Of a stretch of 64,000 bases of DNA, positions 26,681 to 35,775 are shown piece after piece. The position numbers and the translations under genes are program-made. The stretch is from Streptomyces ambofaciens ATCC 23877. Lineage in GTDB: Bacteria > Actinomycetota > Actinomycetes > Streptomycetales > Streptomycetaceae. Location: NCBI RefSeq assembly GCF_001267885.1, contig NZ_CP012382.1, positions 5,133,001-5,197,000 of the forward strand. The letters run 5' to 3'. The notes under the pieces are model-generated. The model did not search any database. It was not told the DNA's origin and was given only the letters and a program-made list of their open reading frames with translations. Numbering within the stretch: position 1 is the first letter of the stretch; the number at the start of each line of letters is the position of its first letter.

Positions 26681-29041
26681 ATGGGGCGCGGTGAGCGGGA
26701 GGCGGTCGCGCGCGGGGCGCGGCTGCGGGAGGCGGCGCGGTCGCTGGCGGAGGACCACGAGCGGGCCGTCGCGGCGGTCCGGGCGGCGCTGAAGCCGCTC
26801 CACGACGCGGCGGTGGCGCAGGCCCTGGACACCATCCCGGTGGCCCGGTTGCAGGACGTCACCGGCGGGCGGCTGCGACTGGGGGCGGTCGAGAAGAGCG
26901 GTCTCGACACGGTCCGGGCCGTACTCGACGCCGGTCCCTACCGGCTGCGGCAGATCCCCGGCGTCGGGCAGCGGACCGTGGACCAGATCGTCGCCGCCGC
27001 ACGGCAGCTGGCGGAGGCCGCCGAGGAGAGCGCCGCCGTGCACCTGGACGTGGACCGGCCCGAGCCGCGCACGACCGCGCTGGTCGGGGCGCTGCACGTG
27101 CTGGTCGGGGCGGGCCCGCAGGCGCGGCGCGCGGTCGACGCGGCGGCGGGGCTGACCCGGCGGCTCGACCCGCTGCTGGCCGACGCCCGGCCGGCCGCCG
27201 GACGGATCGGGTTGCTGCTGGCCGGACGGGAGAGGAAGAACCGCGCGCTGGAGGCCGTCGCGGCGATCCGGTCCCTCACCGAGGAGGCGGACCGGGAAGG
27301 CACTTACGAACTGCTCGCGCAGGCGTCGGTCGACCTGCTGCGCGGACCGCCGGGCGACCTCGCGGCCTGGACCGACTTCGAGCTCCGCTCCGCCGAGTAC
27401 TACGGCCTGCTCGGCGAGATAGCCGGACGCGCTCCCGACACGGCCGCCGCCGAGGGCTTCCTGCCCGACGAGATCGCCGAGCGGGTGCGGGGCCTGCGGC
27501 TCGACGACTCCCACCGCCGGGTGTCGCTGCGCGGGTACCAGGCGTTCGGCGCGCGGTTCGCCCTGGCGCGGCGCCGGGTGATCCTCGGGGACGAGATGGG
27601 CCTCGGCAAGACCATCCAGGCCATCGCGGCGCTGGCCCACCTGGCCGCGGGCGGCCGGACCCACTTCATGGTCGTGTGCCCGGCGAGCGTCCTGGTCAAC
27701 TGGACGCGGGAGATCGACTCCCGCAGCACGCTGCGCGCCCTGCCCCTGCACGGCCCGGACCGGCAGGACGCGTTCGCCGACTGGCGGGAGCGGGGCGGGG
27801 TCGCCGTGACCACCTTCGAAGCCCTGCGGGGTTTCCCGGCCTCGGCCGCGGACGAGCTCGGGATGCTGGTCGTCGACGAGGCGCACTCCGTGAAGAACCC
27901 GCAGGCCCTGCGGTCGCAGGCGGTCGACCGGTGGGCCGGGCGGTGCGAGCACGTCCTGCTCATGACGGGTACGCCGATGGAGAACCGGGTGGCCGAGTTC
28001 CGCAACCTGGTCAGGATGCTCGACGCCGATGTGGCGGACCGTCTGGAGGACGGCGCGGGGCTGGCCGGCTCGGTGGCCTTCCGCAAGGCGGTCGCACCCG
28101 TCTACCTGCGCCGCAACCAGGCGGACGTCCTGACCGAACTGCCCAGTCTCCAGCACACGGACGAGTGGGAGGAGCTGAGCGCGGCCGACCAGGACGCCTA
28201 CCGGGAGGCCGTGCGGGACGGCAACTTCATGGCGATGCGCAGGGCGGCGTACGCGCGCCCGGAGAAGTCCGCCAAGCTCGGCCGGCTCCGGGAGATCGTC
28301 CGGGAGGCCGGGGAGAACGGGCTCAAGGTCATCGTCTTCTCCCACTTCCGCGACGTCCTGGACGCGGTGCGGGCGGCCCTCGCCGCCGAGGCTCCCGACT
28401 CCGCCGACGCCTCCGCTGCCGCATCGGCCACGGCCCCCGGCACCGGCACGGGCACCGCCCCCGATGCCGACACCGCCTCCGCCCCCGATACCGACGCCGA
28501 AGCCGTCACTGCCACTGTCCCCACCCCCACCCCCACCCCCGCCTCCGGCGAACCCGCCCCGTCCGCCCCTCCCGGCCCGCACGGGCCCGTGTTCGGTCCG
28601 CTCACCGGCTCCGTGCCGCCCGCCCGACGGCAACTGCTCGTCGACGAGTTCACCGCCGTGTCCGGCCCGGCGGTACTGCTGGCGCAGATCCAGGCGGCGG
28701 GGGTCGGGCTCAACCTCCAGGCCGCGTCCGTGGTGATCATCTGCGAGCCCCAGATCAAGCCCACCATCGAGCACCAGGCGGTCGCCCGGGCCCACCGCAT
28801 GGGCCAGGTCAGGCCGGTCCGTGTGCACCGGCTCCTCGCCACCGGCGGGGTCGACGAACGGATGGTGCGGATGCTGGAGAGGAAGGCCCGACTCTTCGAC
28901 GCCTATGCCCGGCGCAGCGAGGTGGCCGAGGCGACGCCGGACGCCGTGGACGTGTCGGACACGGATCTGGCGCGGCGGATCGTCGAGGAGGAGCAGGCCC
29001 GGCTCGGCGTGGGTGACGGGCAGCCGGCCCCGGCGCCCTGA
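26681..29041 (+). CDS. SNF2-type DEAH helicase with N-terminal helix-hairpin-helix
   Basis: 786 residues. A helical N-terminus contains a helix-hairpin-helix DNA-binding element (about 72-108, YRLRQIPGVGQRTVDQIVAAA). The SNF2 ATPase core follows: Walker A LGDEMGLGKTIQ (about 302-313), DEAH at 399-402 and TGTPMENR. The C-terminal helicase half (KVIVFSHFRDVLD, LAQIQAAGVGLNLQAAS, ARAHRMGQ) is split by a roughly 70-residue Ala/Pro/Thr/Asp-rich linker. It is probably a DNA translocase acting on nucleoprotein or repair. ATG 26681 was chosen; GTG 26669 is possible. It lacks accompanying defence genes. It ends 7 bp from the convergent LysR gene. Confidence 0.85.
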   Translation: MGRGEREAVARGARLREAARSLAEDHERAVAAVRAALKPLHDAAVAQALDTIPVARLQDVTGGRLRLGAVEKSGLDTVRAVLDAGPYRLRQIPGVGQRTVDQIVAAARQLAEAAEESAAVHLDVDRPEPRTTALVGALHVLVGAGPQARRAVDAAAGLTRRLDPLLADARPAAGRIGLLLAGRERKNRALEAVAAIRSLTEEADREGTYELLAQASVDLLRGPPGDLAAWTDFELRSAEYYGLLGEIAGRAPDTAAAEGFLPDEIAERVRGLRLDDSHRRVSLRGYQAFGARFALARRRVILGDEMGLGKTIQAIAALAHLAAGGRTHFMVVCPASVLVNWTREIDSRSTLRALPLHGPDRQDAFADWRERGGVAVTTFEALRGFPASAADELGMLVVDEAHSVKNPQALRSQAVDRWAGRCEHVLLMTGTPMENRVAEFRNLVRMLDADVADRLEDGAGLAGSVAFRKAVAPVYLRRNQADVLTELPSLQHTDEWEELSAADQDAYREAVRDGNFMAMRRAAYARPEKSAKLGRLREIVREAGENGLKVIVFSHFRDVLDAVRAALAAEAPDSADASAAASATAPGTGTGTAPDADTASAPDTDAEAVTATVPTPTPTPASGEPAPSAPPGPHGPVFGPLTGSVPPARRQLLVDEFTAVSGPAVLLAQIQAAGVGLNLQAASVVIICEPQIKPTIEHQAVARAHRMGQVRPVRVHRLLATGGVDERMVRMLERKARLFDAYARRSEVAEATPDAVDVSDTDLARRIVEEEQARLGVGDGQPAPAP

Positions 29042-29048
29042 GGGGCCG

Positions 29049-29972
29049 TCACCCCCGCTCGACGACCCGCCGGCACGCGTCCACGTACCCCCGCACCAGC
29101 GCCCGTCCCTCGTCCTCCCGGCGCCGGGCGAGGGCGTAGCGGCTGGGCGACAGCCCGCGGACGGGCCGGGTGGTCACACCGCCCAGGGTGATCAGCGGGG
29201 CGTTGCCCGCCGCCACGAGGCAGACGCCGAGGCCGGCGACGAGCGCCTCGTAGGTCTCCTCGGTGCCGGCGATCTCCGCGCCGACGCGCACTGGGCGGGC
29301 GGCGTCCCCGCCCAGTGCGCGCCGTTCCTCCAGCGCCAGCCAGAAGTCGCGCAGGACGCCCGCCTCCGGCGGCAGGGCGAGGAACGGTTCGCCGGTCAGC
29401 TCGGCGAAGTCGACCTCGGGACGGGCGGCGAGGGGGTGGGTGTCCGGGAGGGCGACCAGCCGGGGTTCCTCGGCGATCACGGTCCAGGCGTAGCGGTCGG
29501 CGTCGGGCAGCGGCAGCCACACGTAGGCGACGTCGGCCGTGCCGTCGGCCAGGCCGGCGGTCGGGTCCTCCCAGCTCATCTGCCGCAGCCGTACGTGCGC
29601 GTCCGGGTGGGCCGCCGTGAAGCGGGAGCGGATCGCCGGCAGCAGTCCGCCGCGACCGGGGCTGGTGCTCATGCCGACCACCAGGGTGCCGCGCCGCGCG
29701 GCCCGGGCCGCCTCCACCGCGGCCGCCCCCTCGGCCCAGCCGGCCAGCACCCGCCGGGCGTGCGGCAGCAGCGCGGTGCCCGCCTCGGTGAGCGTCACCC
29801 CCCGCGGCTCGCGCCGGAACAGCTCCGTCCGCAACTGCCGCTCCAGTGCGCGGATCTGCTTGCTGAGCGCGGGCTGGGACACGTAGAGGCGCTCGGCCGC
29901 CCGGGTGAAGTGCAGTTCCTCGGCCACGGTCACGAAGTAGCGCAGCTCCCGCACATGTACGTCCGTCGTCAT
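29049..29972 (-). CDS. LysR-family transcriptional regulator
   Basis: 307 residues. N-terminal winged HTH (LRYFVTVAEELHFTRAAERLYVSQPALSKQIRALERQL) and a substrate-binding domain (GTLVVGMSTSPGRGGLLPAIRSRF). LysR regulators usually control the divergent neighbour, here the SDR gene 94 bp away, and themselves. Ligand unknown. ATG at 29972. Confidence 0.88.
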   Translation of the reverse strand: MTTDVHVRELRYFVTVAEELHFTRAAERLYVSQPALSKQIRALERQLRTELFRREPRGVTLTEAGTALLPHARRVLAGWAEGAAAVEAARAARRGTLVVGMSTSPGRGGLLPAIRSRFTAAHPDAHVRLRQMSWEDPTAGLADGTADVAYVWLPLPDADRYAWTVIAEEPRLVALPDTHPLAARPEVDFAELTGEPFLALPPEAGVLRDFWLALEERRALGGDAARPVRVGAEIAGTEETYEALVAGLGVCLVAAGNAPLITLGGVTTRPVRGLSPSRYALARRREDEGRALVRGYVDACRRVVERG

Positions 29973-30066
29973 GCCCGTTGGCTATCACCGCGGGTCTTGG
30001 ACGGGCAACAGGCTTGTGGCGCACAGTGGTTGGCAGTTGCAGGGTACGAGTGACGAGGGAGTCGGC

Positions 30067-30897
30067 ATGAACAAGGTGTGGCTGATCACCGGTGCGAGCA
30101 GCGGGTTCGGGCGGGCGATCGCCGAGGCGGCCCTGGCCGACGGCGACGTGGTCGTCGGCGCGGCCCGGCGGCCCGGCGGCCTCGACGACCTGGTGGCCGC
30201 CCACCCGGACCAGATGGAGGCGCTGCGCCTGGACGTCGCCGACACGGCCGCCGCCGGGGACGCCGTACGGGACGTGGTGGCGCGGCACGGACGGATCGAC
30301 GTCCTGGTCAACAACGCGGGCCGCACGCACGTCGGTGCCTTCGAGGAGACGAGCGAGGAAGAGCTGCGCGCCCTCTTCGAGGTGCACGTCTTCGGGCCGG
30401 CCGCGCTGACGCGGGCGGTGCTGCCGCACATGAGGGAGCGTCGCTCGGGCGCGATCGTGCAGATGAGCAGCATGGGCGGGCAGATGTCCGTGGCGGGCTT
30501 CTCGGCGTACAGCGGCACGAAGTTCGCGCTGGAGGGGATGTCCGAGGGGCTCGCGGACGAGGTGCGCGAGTTCGGCATCAAGGTCCTGATCGTCGAGCCG
30601 GGCGCCTTCCGTACCGGCCTGTTCGCGGCCGGCAGCGCCGGCGTCAGCGCCGACAGCGGCCTGTACGCCAAGGTCGGCGAGACCCGCGGGTTCGTCTCCG
30701 GCGGCGACGGGAGCCAGCCCGGCGACCCCGCCAAGGCGGCGGCGCTGATCCTCGACGCCCTGGCGGCCGAGCGCACCCCGCTGCGCCTGCCGCTCGGCGA
30801 CGACGGCGTCGGCGCCGTGCTCGGCCACCTCGACCAGGTCCGCGAGGACGTCGAGGCCTGGGAGAAGCGCGCCCGGGCCACCGCCTTCGACAGCTGA
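30067..30897 (+). CDS. Short-chain dehydrogenase/reductase
   Basis: 276 residues, classical SDR. Cofactor motif TGASSGFG at residues 8-15, NNAG, catalytic S (MSSMGGQMSV) and YSGTK with the YxxxK pair, then VEPGAFRTGLF. The set is complete, so an active NAD(P)H oxidoreductase is expected; the substrate is unknown. RBS GAGGGAG lies 5 nt upstream of ATG 30067. It is likely regulated by the divergent LysR protein and followed by a terminator. Confidence 0.88.
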   Translation: MNKVWLITGASSGFGRAIAEAALADGDVVVGAARRPGGLDDLVAAHPDQMEALRLDVADTAAAGDAVRDVVARHGRIDVLVNNAGRTHVGAFEETSEEELRALFEVHVFGPAALTRAVLPHMRERRSGAIVQMSSMGGQMSVAGFSAYSGTKFALEGMSEGLADEVREFGIKVLIVEPGAFRTGLFAAGSAGVSADSGLYAKVGETRGFVSGGDGSQPGDPAKAAALILDALAAERTPLRLPLGDDGVGAVLGHLDQVREDVEAWEKRARATAFDS

Positions 30898-30948
30898 CCG
30901 ACCGGTCAGGAGGCGGAGTCCGGAAGCGGTCCGCTCAAACGGCATGGG

Positions 30949-30973
30949 GCCCCGCACATCCGTGCGGGGCTCT
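30949..30973 (+). terminator. Intrinsic terminator after the SDR gene
   Basis: GCCCCGCAC-ATCC-GTGCGGGGC, a perfect 9-bp stem with a 4-nt loop followed by TCTTGT. Confidence 0.75.
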
Positions 30974-31123
30974 TGTGCAATTCCTCTGGAAGCCTCAATC
31001 TTTCGGCTGACGCACCAAAGCCGCCTCGCAATTGGCATGACCATGACCAATCGGTCGCCGGGGGCGGCCTGCTCGGCGTGCACGAACCCCACCACGCACC
31101 ACCGACTGAGGAGGACCCCTCAC

Positions 31124-32719
31124 ATGGCAGTGCTGCGTCACCACCCCCACCGCACCACCCGGCGAAGACTGGCCGCCGCCGGCGCCGTGGCCACCGCGGC
31201 CCTCGCCGCGAGCCTCGTCACCGCGCTCCCCGCGGGCGCCGCCCCGGCCGCCGCGGAGGGCCGCATCCAGTACCAGGACGCGGCGAACGCGGTCGCCGGC
31301 AGCTACATCGTGACCCTGAAGGCGGACGAGGCCAGGTCCGGTTCCGCCGAGGGCCGCGCCCTGGCGAAGAAGTACGGCGCCGACATCGAGCGCACCTACA
31401 CCAAGGCCCTCAACGGCTACGCGGTCGAGGCCTCCGAGGCGGAGGCCAAGCGACTCGCGGCCGACCCGGCCGTCGCCTCCGTCGTCCAGGACCGCACCTT
31501 CCACATCACGGGCACCCAGCCCAGCCCGCCCTCCTGGGGCCTGGACCGCATCGACCAGCGCAACCTCCCGCTGAACGGCTCGTACACCTACCCGGACAGC
31601 GCCGGGCAGGGCGTGACGGCCTACGTCATCGACACGGGCGTGCGCATCACCCACTCCGACTTCGGCGGCCGCGCCTCCAACGGCTACGACGCCATCGACA
31701 ACGACAACACCGCCCAGGACGGCCACGGCCACGGCACCCACGTCGCCGGCACCGTCGCGGGCACCGCGTACGGCGTGGCCAAGAAGGCCAAGGTCGTCGG
31801 CGTCCGGGTGCTCGACAACTCCGGCTCCGGCACCACCGCCCAGGTCGTCGCCGGCATCGACTGGGTGGCCCGCAACGCCGTCAAGCCGGCCGTCGCCAAC
31901 ATGTCCCTGGGCGGCGGCGCGGACAGCGCCCTCGACACGGCCGTCCGCAACGCCGTCGCCTCCGGCGTCACCTTCGTCGTCGCGGCCGGCAACGAGTCCA
32001 CCAACGCCTCCACCAAGTCCCCGGCCCGGGTGACGGAGGCGATCACGGTCGGCGCCACCACGTCGAGCGACGCCCGCGCGAGCTACTCCAACTACGGCGC
32101 GGTGCTGGACGTCTTCGCGCCCGGCTCGTCCATCACCTCGGCCTGGAACAGCGGCGACTCGGCCACCAACACCATATCCGGCACGTCCATGGCGAGCCCG
32201 CACGTCGCCGGGGCCGCCGCCCTCCACCTGGCGGACAACCCCGCGGCCACCCCCGTCCAGGTCGCCTCCGCACTGACGTCCGCCGCCACCACCGGCGTCG
32301 TCACCAACCCCGGCACCGGTTCGCCCAACCGGCTGCTGTACGTCGGCGACGGCGGCACCACGCCCCCGCCCACCGGCGACCGCTTCGAGAACACCGGTGA
32401 CTACACCGTCCGGGACAACGCCACCGTCGAGTCCCCGGTGACCGTCTCCGGAGTCACGGGCAACGCGCCGTCGTCCCTGGCCGTCGAGGTGAAGATCGTC
32501 CACAGCTACATCGGCGACCTCCAGGTCCAGCTGGTCGCCCCGGACGGCACCGCGTACACCCTGAAGTCGTACGGCACCGGCGGCAGTGCCGACAACATCG
32601 ACACCACGTACACCGTGAACGCCTCCTCCGAGACCGCGAACGGCACGTGGAAGCTGCGGGTCAGCGACAACGCGTCGTTCGACACCGGGCGCATCGACGC
32701 CTGGGCCCTGCAGTTCTGA
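31124..32719 (+). CDS. Secreted subtilisin-like serine protease (S8) with P/Homo B domain
   Basis: 531 residues. Signal peptide (basic RTTRRR start, cleavage near AGA-AP), an inhibitor I9 propeptide ([34 protein letters not shown]), and the S8 catalytic domain with D170 ([12 protein letters not shown]), H203 ([10 protein letters not shown]) and S355 (SGTSMASPH). The C-terminal part, about residues 425-531 after a short Pro linker, is a P/proprotein-convertase domain ([24 protein letters not shown]). It is an extracellular protease that self-processes. RBS GAGGAGGA precedes ATG 31124. Confidence 0.93.
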   Translation: MAVLRHHPHRTTRRRLAAAGAVATAALAASLVTALPAGAAPAAAEGRIQYQDAANAVAGSYIVTLKADEARSGSAEGRALAKKYGADIERTYTKALNGYAVEASEAEAKRLAADPAVASVVQDRTFHITGTQPSPPSWGLDRIDQRNLPLNGSYTYPDSAGQGVTAYVIDTGVRITHSDFGGRASNGYDAIDNDNTAQDGHGHGTHVAGTVAGTAYGVAKKAKVVGVRVLDNSGSGTTAQVVAGIDWVARNAVKPAVANMSLGGGADSALDTAVRNAVASGVTFVVAAGNESTNASTKSPARVTEAITVGATTSSDARASYSNYGAVLDVFAPGSSITSAWNSGDSATNTISGTSMASPHVAGAAALHLADNPAATPVQVASALTSAATTGVVTNPGTGSPNRLLYVGDGGTTPPPTGDRFENTGDYTVRDNATVESPVTVSGVTGNAPSSLAVEVKIVHSYIGDLQVQLVAPDGTAYTLKSYGTGGSADNIDTTYTVNASSETANGTWKLRVSDNASFDTGRIDAWALQF

Positions 32720-33077
32720 CGCCCCCTCAGTAGCACCCTCGTCCTCGCGGTACGGCTCCGGGTCGGTGACCCGGCCCGCCGCGAGGACGAGGCGCGTGTG
32801 CCGGTGCGCGGCGAGCGGGCCGAAGGGCCGGTCGACGGCGGCCCGGACGGTCGTCCGCGGCCGGCGCGGTGCGGGCACCCGTGCCCCCGACGGAGGCGGC
32901 CCGGCGTGCCGTGAGCCCGTTCACCGCTCCGACCGCCGCGCTCGTGACCCGCATGCCGTCCCCGTCCTCCGCGCGCTTACCATGCGCTCAGTGATCGGCC
33001 GGCCACCTCGCGGGCGGCCCGGCACGCCAGCCCCGCGGCGCCTTCGCGTCACCGCCCGAAACAGGAGCACGGCCCAC
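32720..33077. other. Gap without a confident gene
   Basis: The minus strand at 32735-32880 has strongly GC3-biased codons reading TVRAAVDRPFGPLAAHRHTRLVLAAGRV without a start or stop of its own. It may be the relic of a degraded gene. Nothing else is recognisable apart from the promoter region of the next gene. Confidence 0.3.
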
Positions 33078-34262
33078 GTGTCCATACCGCCGCCGCCCGG
33101 CCCCCAGGGGCCCTGGCCCCCGGGGCAGTACCCGCAGCCGCAGCAGTACCCCCAGGGACCCCACCCGCAGCCGCAGTACCCGGGCGGCGCCTGGGGGCAG
33201 CCCTACATGGCGTACCCCCGGCAGCCGCCCGTCAGCGGCCTCGCCGTCGCCGCGTTCGTGCTCGGCGTCCTGTGCTTCGTGCCCGGCGTGGGGCTCGTGC
33301 TGGGCCTGATCGCGCTGGGCCGGATCAGGAGGCGGGGCGAGCGGGGCAAGGGCTTCGCGGTGGCCGGTTCCGTACTGTCCTGCGTGGGTCTGGCCCTGTG
33401 GGCGGCGTCGCTCACCACGGGCGCCGCGGGCGACTTCTGGGACGGCTTCCGGGAGGCCGCGCGGGGCGAGGGCACCGCTTACGCGCTCGAGGAGGGACAG
33501 TGCTTCACCACGCCCAGCGGTTCCCTTCAGGGAGTCACGTACGACGTCGAGCGGGTGCCCTGCCAGGAGGAGCACGACGGCGAGGTGTTCGCCTCCTTCG
33601 ACCTGCCGGGAGGTGCCTTCCCCGGTGACGAGGACCTCACCCGCACGGCCGACGAGCGGTGCTACACCCTCCAGGACACCTACGCCATGGACCGGTGGGC
33701 CCTGCCCGCCGACGTCGACGTCTACTACCTGACCCCGACCGCCGAGAGCTGGCGCACGGGCGACCGGGAGATCACCTGCCTGTTCGGCAACACCGACGAG
33801 CGGGGCACGCTGACCGGTTCGCTGCGCAACGACGGAACCGGCCTCGACCCGGACCAGCACACCTACCTGGTGGCCGAGGGCTTCCTCAACCGGGCCATGG
33901 ACGGGATCCCCGCGGCGGAGGCCGTCGAGGACGACCTGGCGGGATACAGGTTCTGGGCCGGACGGGTGGCGGAGGCCCTCACCCAGGAGACCTCGACCCT
34001 CCGCGGGCACGGCTGGTCCGCCGGTGCCGAGGAGCCGGTCGCCGGCCTGGTCCGCGACCTGGAGGCGGCGCGGGAGGAATGGGTCCTGGCGTCCGAGGCC
34101 ACCGACGCCGACACGTACTACGAGCACCTCGACAAGGCCTACGGGCTCATCGAGTCCGACACCACGGTCACCGCCCGCAAGGCTCTGGCCCTGGACGCCA
34201 CGCCGCCCGTCTACGAGGAGGAGGGCGGCGGCGGGGGAGAGAGCCCCGGAAAGGAGGTGTGA
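33078..34262 (+). CDS. DUF4190 membrane protein with septum-formation-like extracellular domain
   Basis: 394 residues. A cytoplasmic Pro/Gln/Tyr-rich tail (PPPPGPQGPWPPGQYPQPQQ..., about 1-50) is followed by two membrane helices of the DUF4190 type (VSGLAVAAFVLGVLCFVPGVGLVLGLIAL and GFAVAGSVLSCVGLALWAAS). The outer domain has paired cysteines (GQCFTT, VPCQEEHDGEVF, ERCYTL, EITCLF), like the septum formation/DUF family of actinobacteria. Function unknown; location at the membrane. GTG 33078 has AGGAG 10 nt upstream. Confidence 0.7.
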   Translation: MSIPPPPGPQGPWPPGQYPQPQQYPQGPHPQPQYPGGAWGQPYMAYPRQPPVSGLAVAAFVLGVLCFVPGVGLVLGLIALGRIRRRGERGKGFAVAGSVLSCVGLALWAASLTTGAAGDFWDGFREAARGEGTAYALEEGQCFTTPSGSLQGVTYDVERVPCQEEHDGEVFASFDLPGGAFPGDEDLTRTADERCYTLQDTYAMDRWALPADVDVYYLTPTAESWRTGDREITCLFGNTDERGTLTGSLRNDGTGLDPDQHTYLVAEGFLNRAMDGIPAAEAVEDDLAGYRFWAGRVAEALTQETSTLRGHGWSAGAEEPVAGLVRDLEAAREEWVLASEATDADTYYEHLDKAYGLIESDTTVTARKALALDATPPVYEEEGGGGGESPGKEV

Positions 34263-34317
34263 CGGCCGCCATAGCGGGGAGAAAGTGCCTGCGTGAAGCC
34301 CTCCGCACACACAAGTC

Positions 34318-34332
34318 ATCACATCGAGTGAT
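34318..34332. promoter_or_regulatory. Short inverted repeat ATCAC-N5-GTGAT upstream of the GntR gene
   Basis: Five-base arms around ATCGA, 78 bp upstream of the GntR start. A second symmetric element GTTG-N9-CAAC lies at 34377-34393. Either could be an autoregulatory site; the evidence is positional only. Confidence 0.3.
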
Positions 34333-34409
34333 TCTCTGGCCTTTGCTTGCCTGGGCGAACCCACGGTTGCCACGCTGTTGCTGTCTGTACAACCTGATGG
34401 GAGCGGCCA

Positions 34410-35162
34410 GTGACATTCGGTGAGCAGCCGGCGTATCTGCGTGTCGCGGGTGATCTCCGCAAGAAGATCGCCGACGGCCTGCTGCCGCCCCACACCCGCC
34501 TCCCCTCCCAGGCCCGGATCCGCGAGGAGTACGGCGTCTCGGACACCGTCGCCCTGGAGGCGCGCAAGGTGCTGATGGCCGAAGGCCTGGTCGAGGGGCG
34601 TTCCGGTTCCGGGACGTACGTGCGCGAGGTGCCGGTGCCGCGGCGCGTCGCCCGCTCCGGGTTCCGCCCGGCCGGCGGTGCCACCCCCTTCCGGCAGGAG
34701 CAGGCCGACGGAGAGGCGCGCGGTACGTGGGAGTCGCGCAGCGAGCAGGCCGAGGCGAGCGGCGCCGTCGCCGAGCGGCTCGGGATCAAGCCCGGCGACC
34801 GGGTGATGTGCACGCGGTACGTCTTCCGGGAGGCGGGCGAGGCCATGATGCTCTCCACCTCCTGGGAGCCGCTGGACCTCACCGGCCGGACGCCGGTGAT
34901 GCTGCCCGAGGAGGGGCCGCTGGGCGGTATGGGCGTCGTCGAGCGGATGGCCGCCATCGACGTCGTCGTGGACAACGTCACCGAGGAGGTCGGCGCCCGC
35001 CCCGGCCTCGCGGAGGAGCTGCTCGCCCTGGGCGGCGTCCCGGGGCACGTCGTCCTCGTCGTCCAGCGCACGTTCTACGCCTCCGGCCGCGCGGTGGAGA
35101 CGGCCGACGTGGTCGTCCCGGCCGACCGGTACCGGGTGGCGTACCACCTGCCCGTCAAGTAG
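34410..35162 (+). CDS. GntR/HutC-family regulator with UTRA domain
   Basis: 250 residues. The N-terminal winged HTH (AYLRVAGDLRKKIADGLLPPHTRLPSQARIREEYGVSDTVALEARKVL) is followed by a UTRA ligand-binding domain (GDRVMCTRYVFREAGEAMMLSTSWEPL to RTFYASGRAVETADVVVPADRYRVAYHL). HutC-type regulators respond to small metabolites, often sugars. No obvious target gene is adjacent. GTG 34410 has GGGAG 7 nt upstream. Confidence 0.87.
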   Translation: MTFGEQPAYLRVAGDLRKKIADGLLPPHTRLPSQARIREEYGVSDTVALEARKVLMAEGLVEGRSGSGTYVREVPVPRRVARSGFRPAGGATPFRQEQADGEARGTWESRSEQAEASGAVAERLGIKPGDRVMCTRYVFREAGEAMMLSTSWEPLDLTGRTPVMLPEEGPLGGMGVVERMAAIDVVVDNVTEEVGARPGLAEELLALGGVPGHVVLVVQRTFYASGRAVETADVVVPADRYRVAYHLPVK

Positions 35163-35453
35163 CGGCGCCGCCGGGGGAGTTCGCGCGCGTGCCGGGAGTG
35201 TGAGATGGCGCACGCCTCCCGTGCGCCTCCCGCGCCCCTTCTCCTGGTCCGCGCCGATCCCCGAGCCCCCGCGTCGCCCGTGCGTGGCGCCGGGATCCGG
35301 TCGTTCCCGCAGGTCGCCCCTGCCCTCTTCGGTATGCCTCCGACGGGGGCCGGCAGGCGCGGGGCGGCGCGTTCCGTATCGTGCGCCCCCTGCGTTCTGG
35401 CTGGTTGCGTACCTCTTTGTGCAAAGCCGTATTCGCTGCGTGAAGGTTAGGCG

Positions 35454-35459
35454 TAGGGT
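35454..35459 (+). promoter_or_regulatory. Candidate -10 (TAGGGT) for leaderless short ORF / SPOR-like gene
   Basis: TAGGGT ends 7 nt before ATG 35467, the same geometry as at ispH and xseA. The 35163-35453 stretch upstream contains no recognisable gene. Confidence 0.35.
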
Positions 35460-35466
35460 CGGGCAT

Positions 35467-35538
35467 ATGCGGAACGGGGTTTCGTTGGCGGGCGGGGCGC
35501 GGTGCGTGCCGTGGACGGGAAGTGGAGGGACGCGATGA
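35467..35538 (+). CDS. 23-codon upstream ORF overlapping the SPOR-like gene start
   Basis: ATG 35467 encodes MRNGVSLAGGARCVPWTGSG plus GTR and ends with TGA at 35536-35538, overlapping the next ATG (35535) as ATGA. It has no ribosome site and would be translated from a leaderless message, coupling translation to the downstream gene, which also has its own GGAGGGA. It may instead be a fortuitous frame. Confidence 0.35.
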   Translation: MRNGVSLAGGARCVPWTGSGGTR

Positions 35539-35726
35539 ACGACGGCACGGTCACTCTTCCCTGGCTGGTCTTCCGGCAGGACGGCAACGGCAACCGCTAC
35601 CGGGTGGGCCGGTACGCGACCCGGGCCGAGGCCCAGAAGATCGCGGACACCCTCGACGACCGCGGACACGAACAGCTCTACTGGGTCGAGAAGCTCGGCG
35701 TGAACGGCGCGGGCGCGGCCGACTGA
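35535..35726 (+). CDS. Small SPOR-like protein
   Basis: 63 residues. The protein (LPWLVFRQDGNGNRYRVGRYATRAEAQKIADTLDDRGHEQLYWVEKL) has the R-x-x-YRVG..-x-A-E-A-Q-K..A-x-x-L pattern of SPOR-type peptidoglycan-binding domains and is conserved in streptomycetes. No signal peptide is present, so a peptidoglycan role is doubtful. RBS GGAGGGA lies 4-5 nt before ATG 35535. Confidence 0.75.
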   Translation: MNDGTVTLPWLVFRQDGNGNRYRVGRYATRAEAQKIADTLDDRGHEQLYWVEKLGVNGAGAAD

Positions 35727-35775
35727 CCGCGCCGGGGCACAGGCCGCCCGCGGGACGCGCCGTAGGCTCCGGCGT

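Noticed and set aside
26177..28828. Minus-strand open frame of about 880 codons opposite the helicase
   Set aside because: No homology, wrong codon-position bias, and it covers an intact helicase gene.
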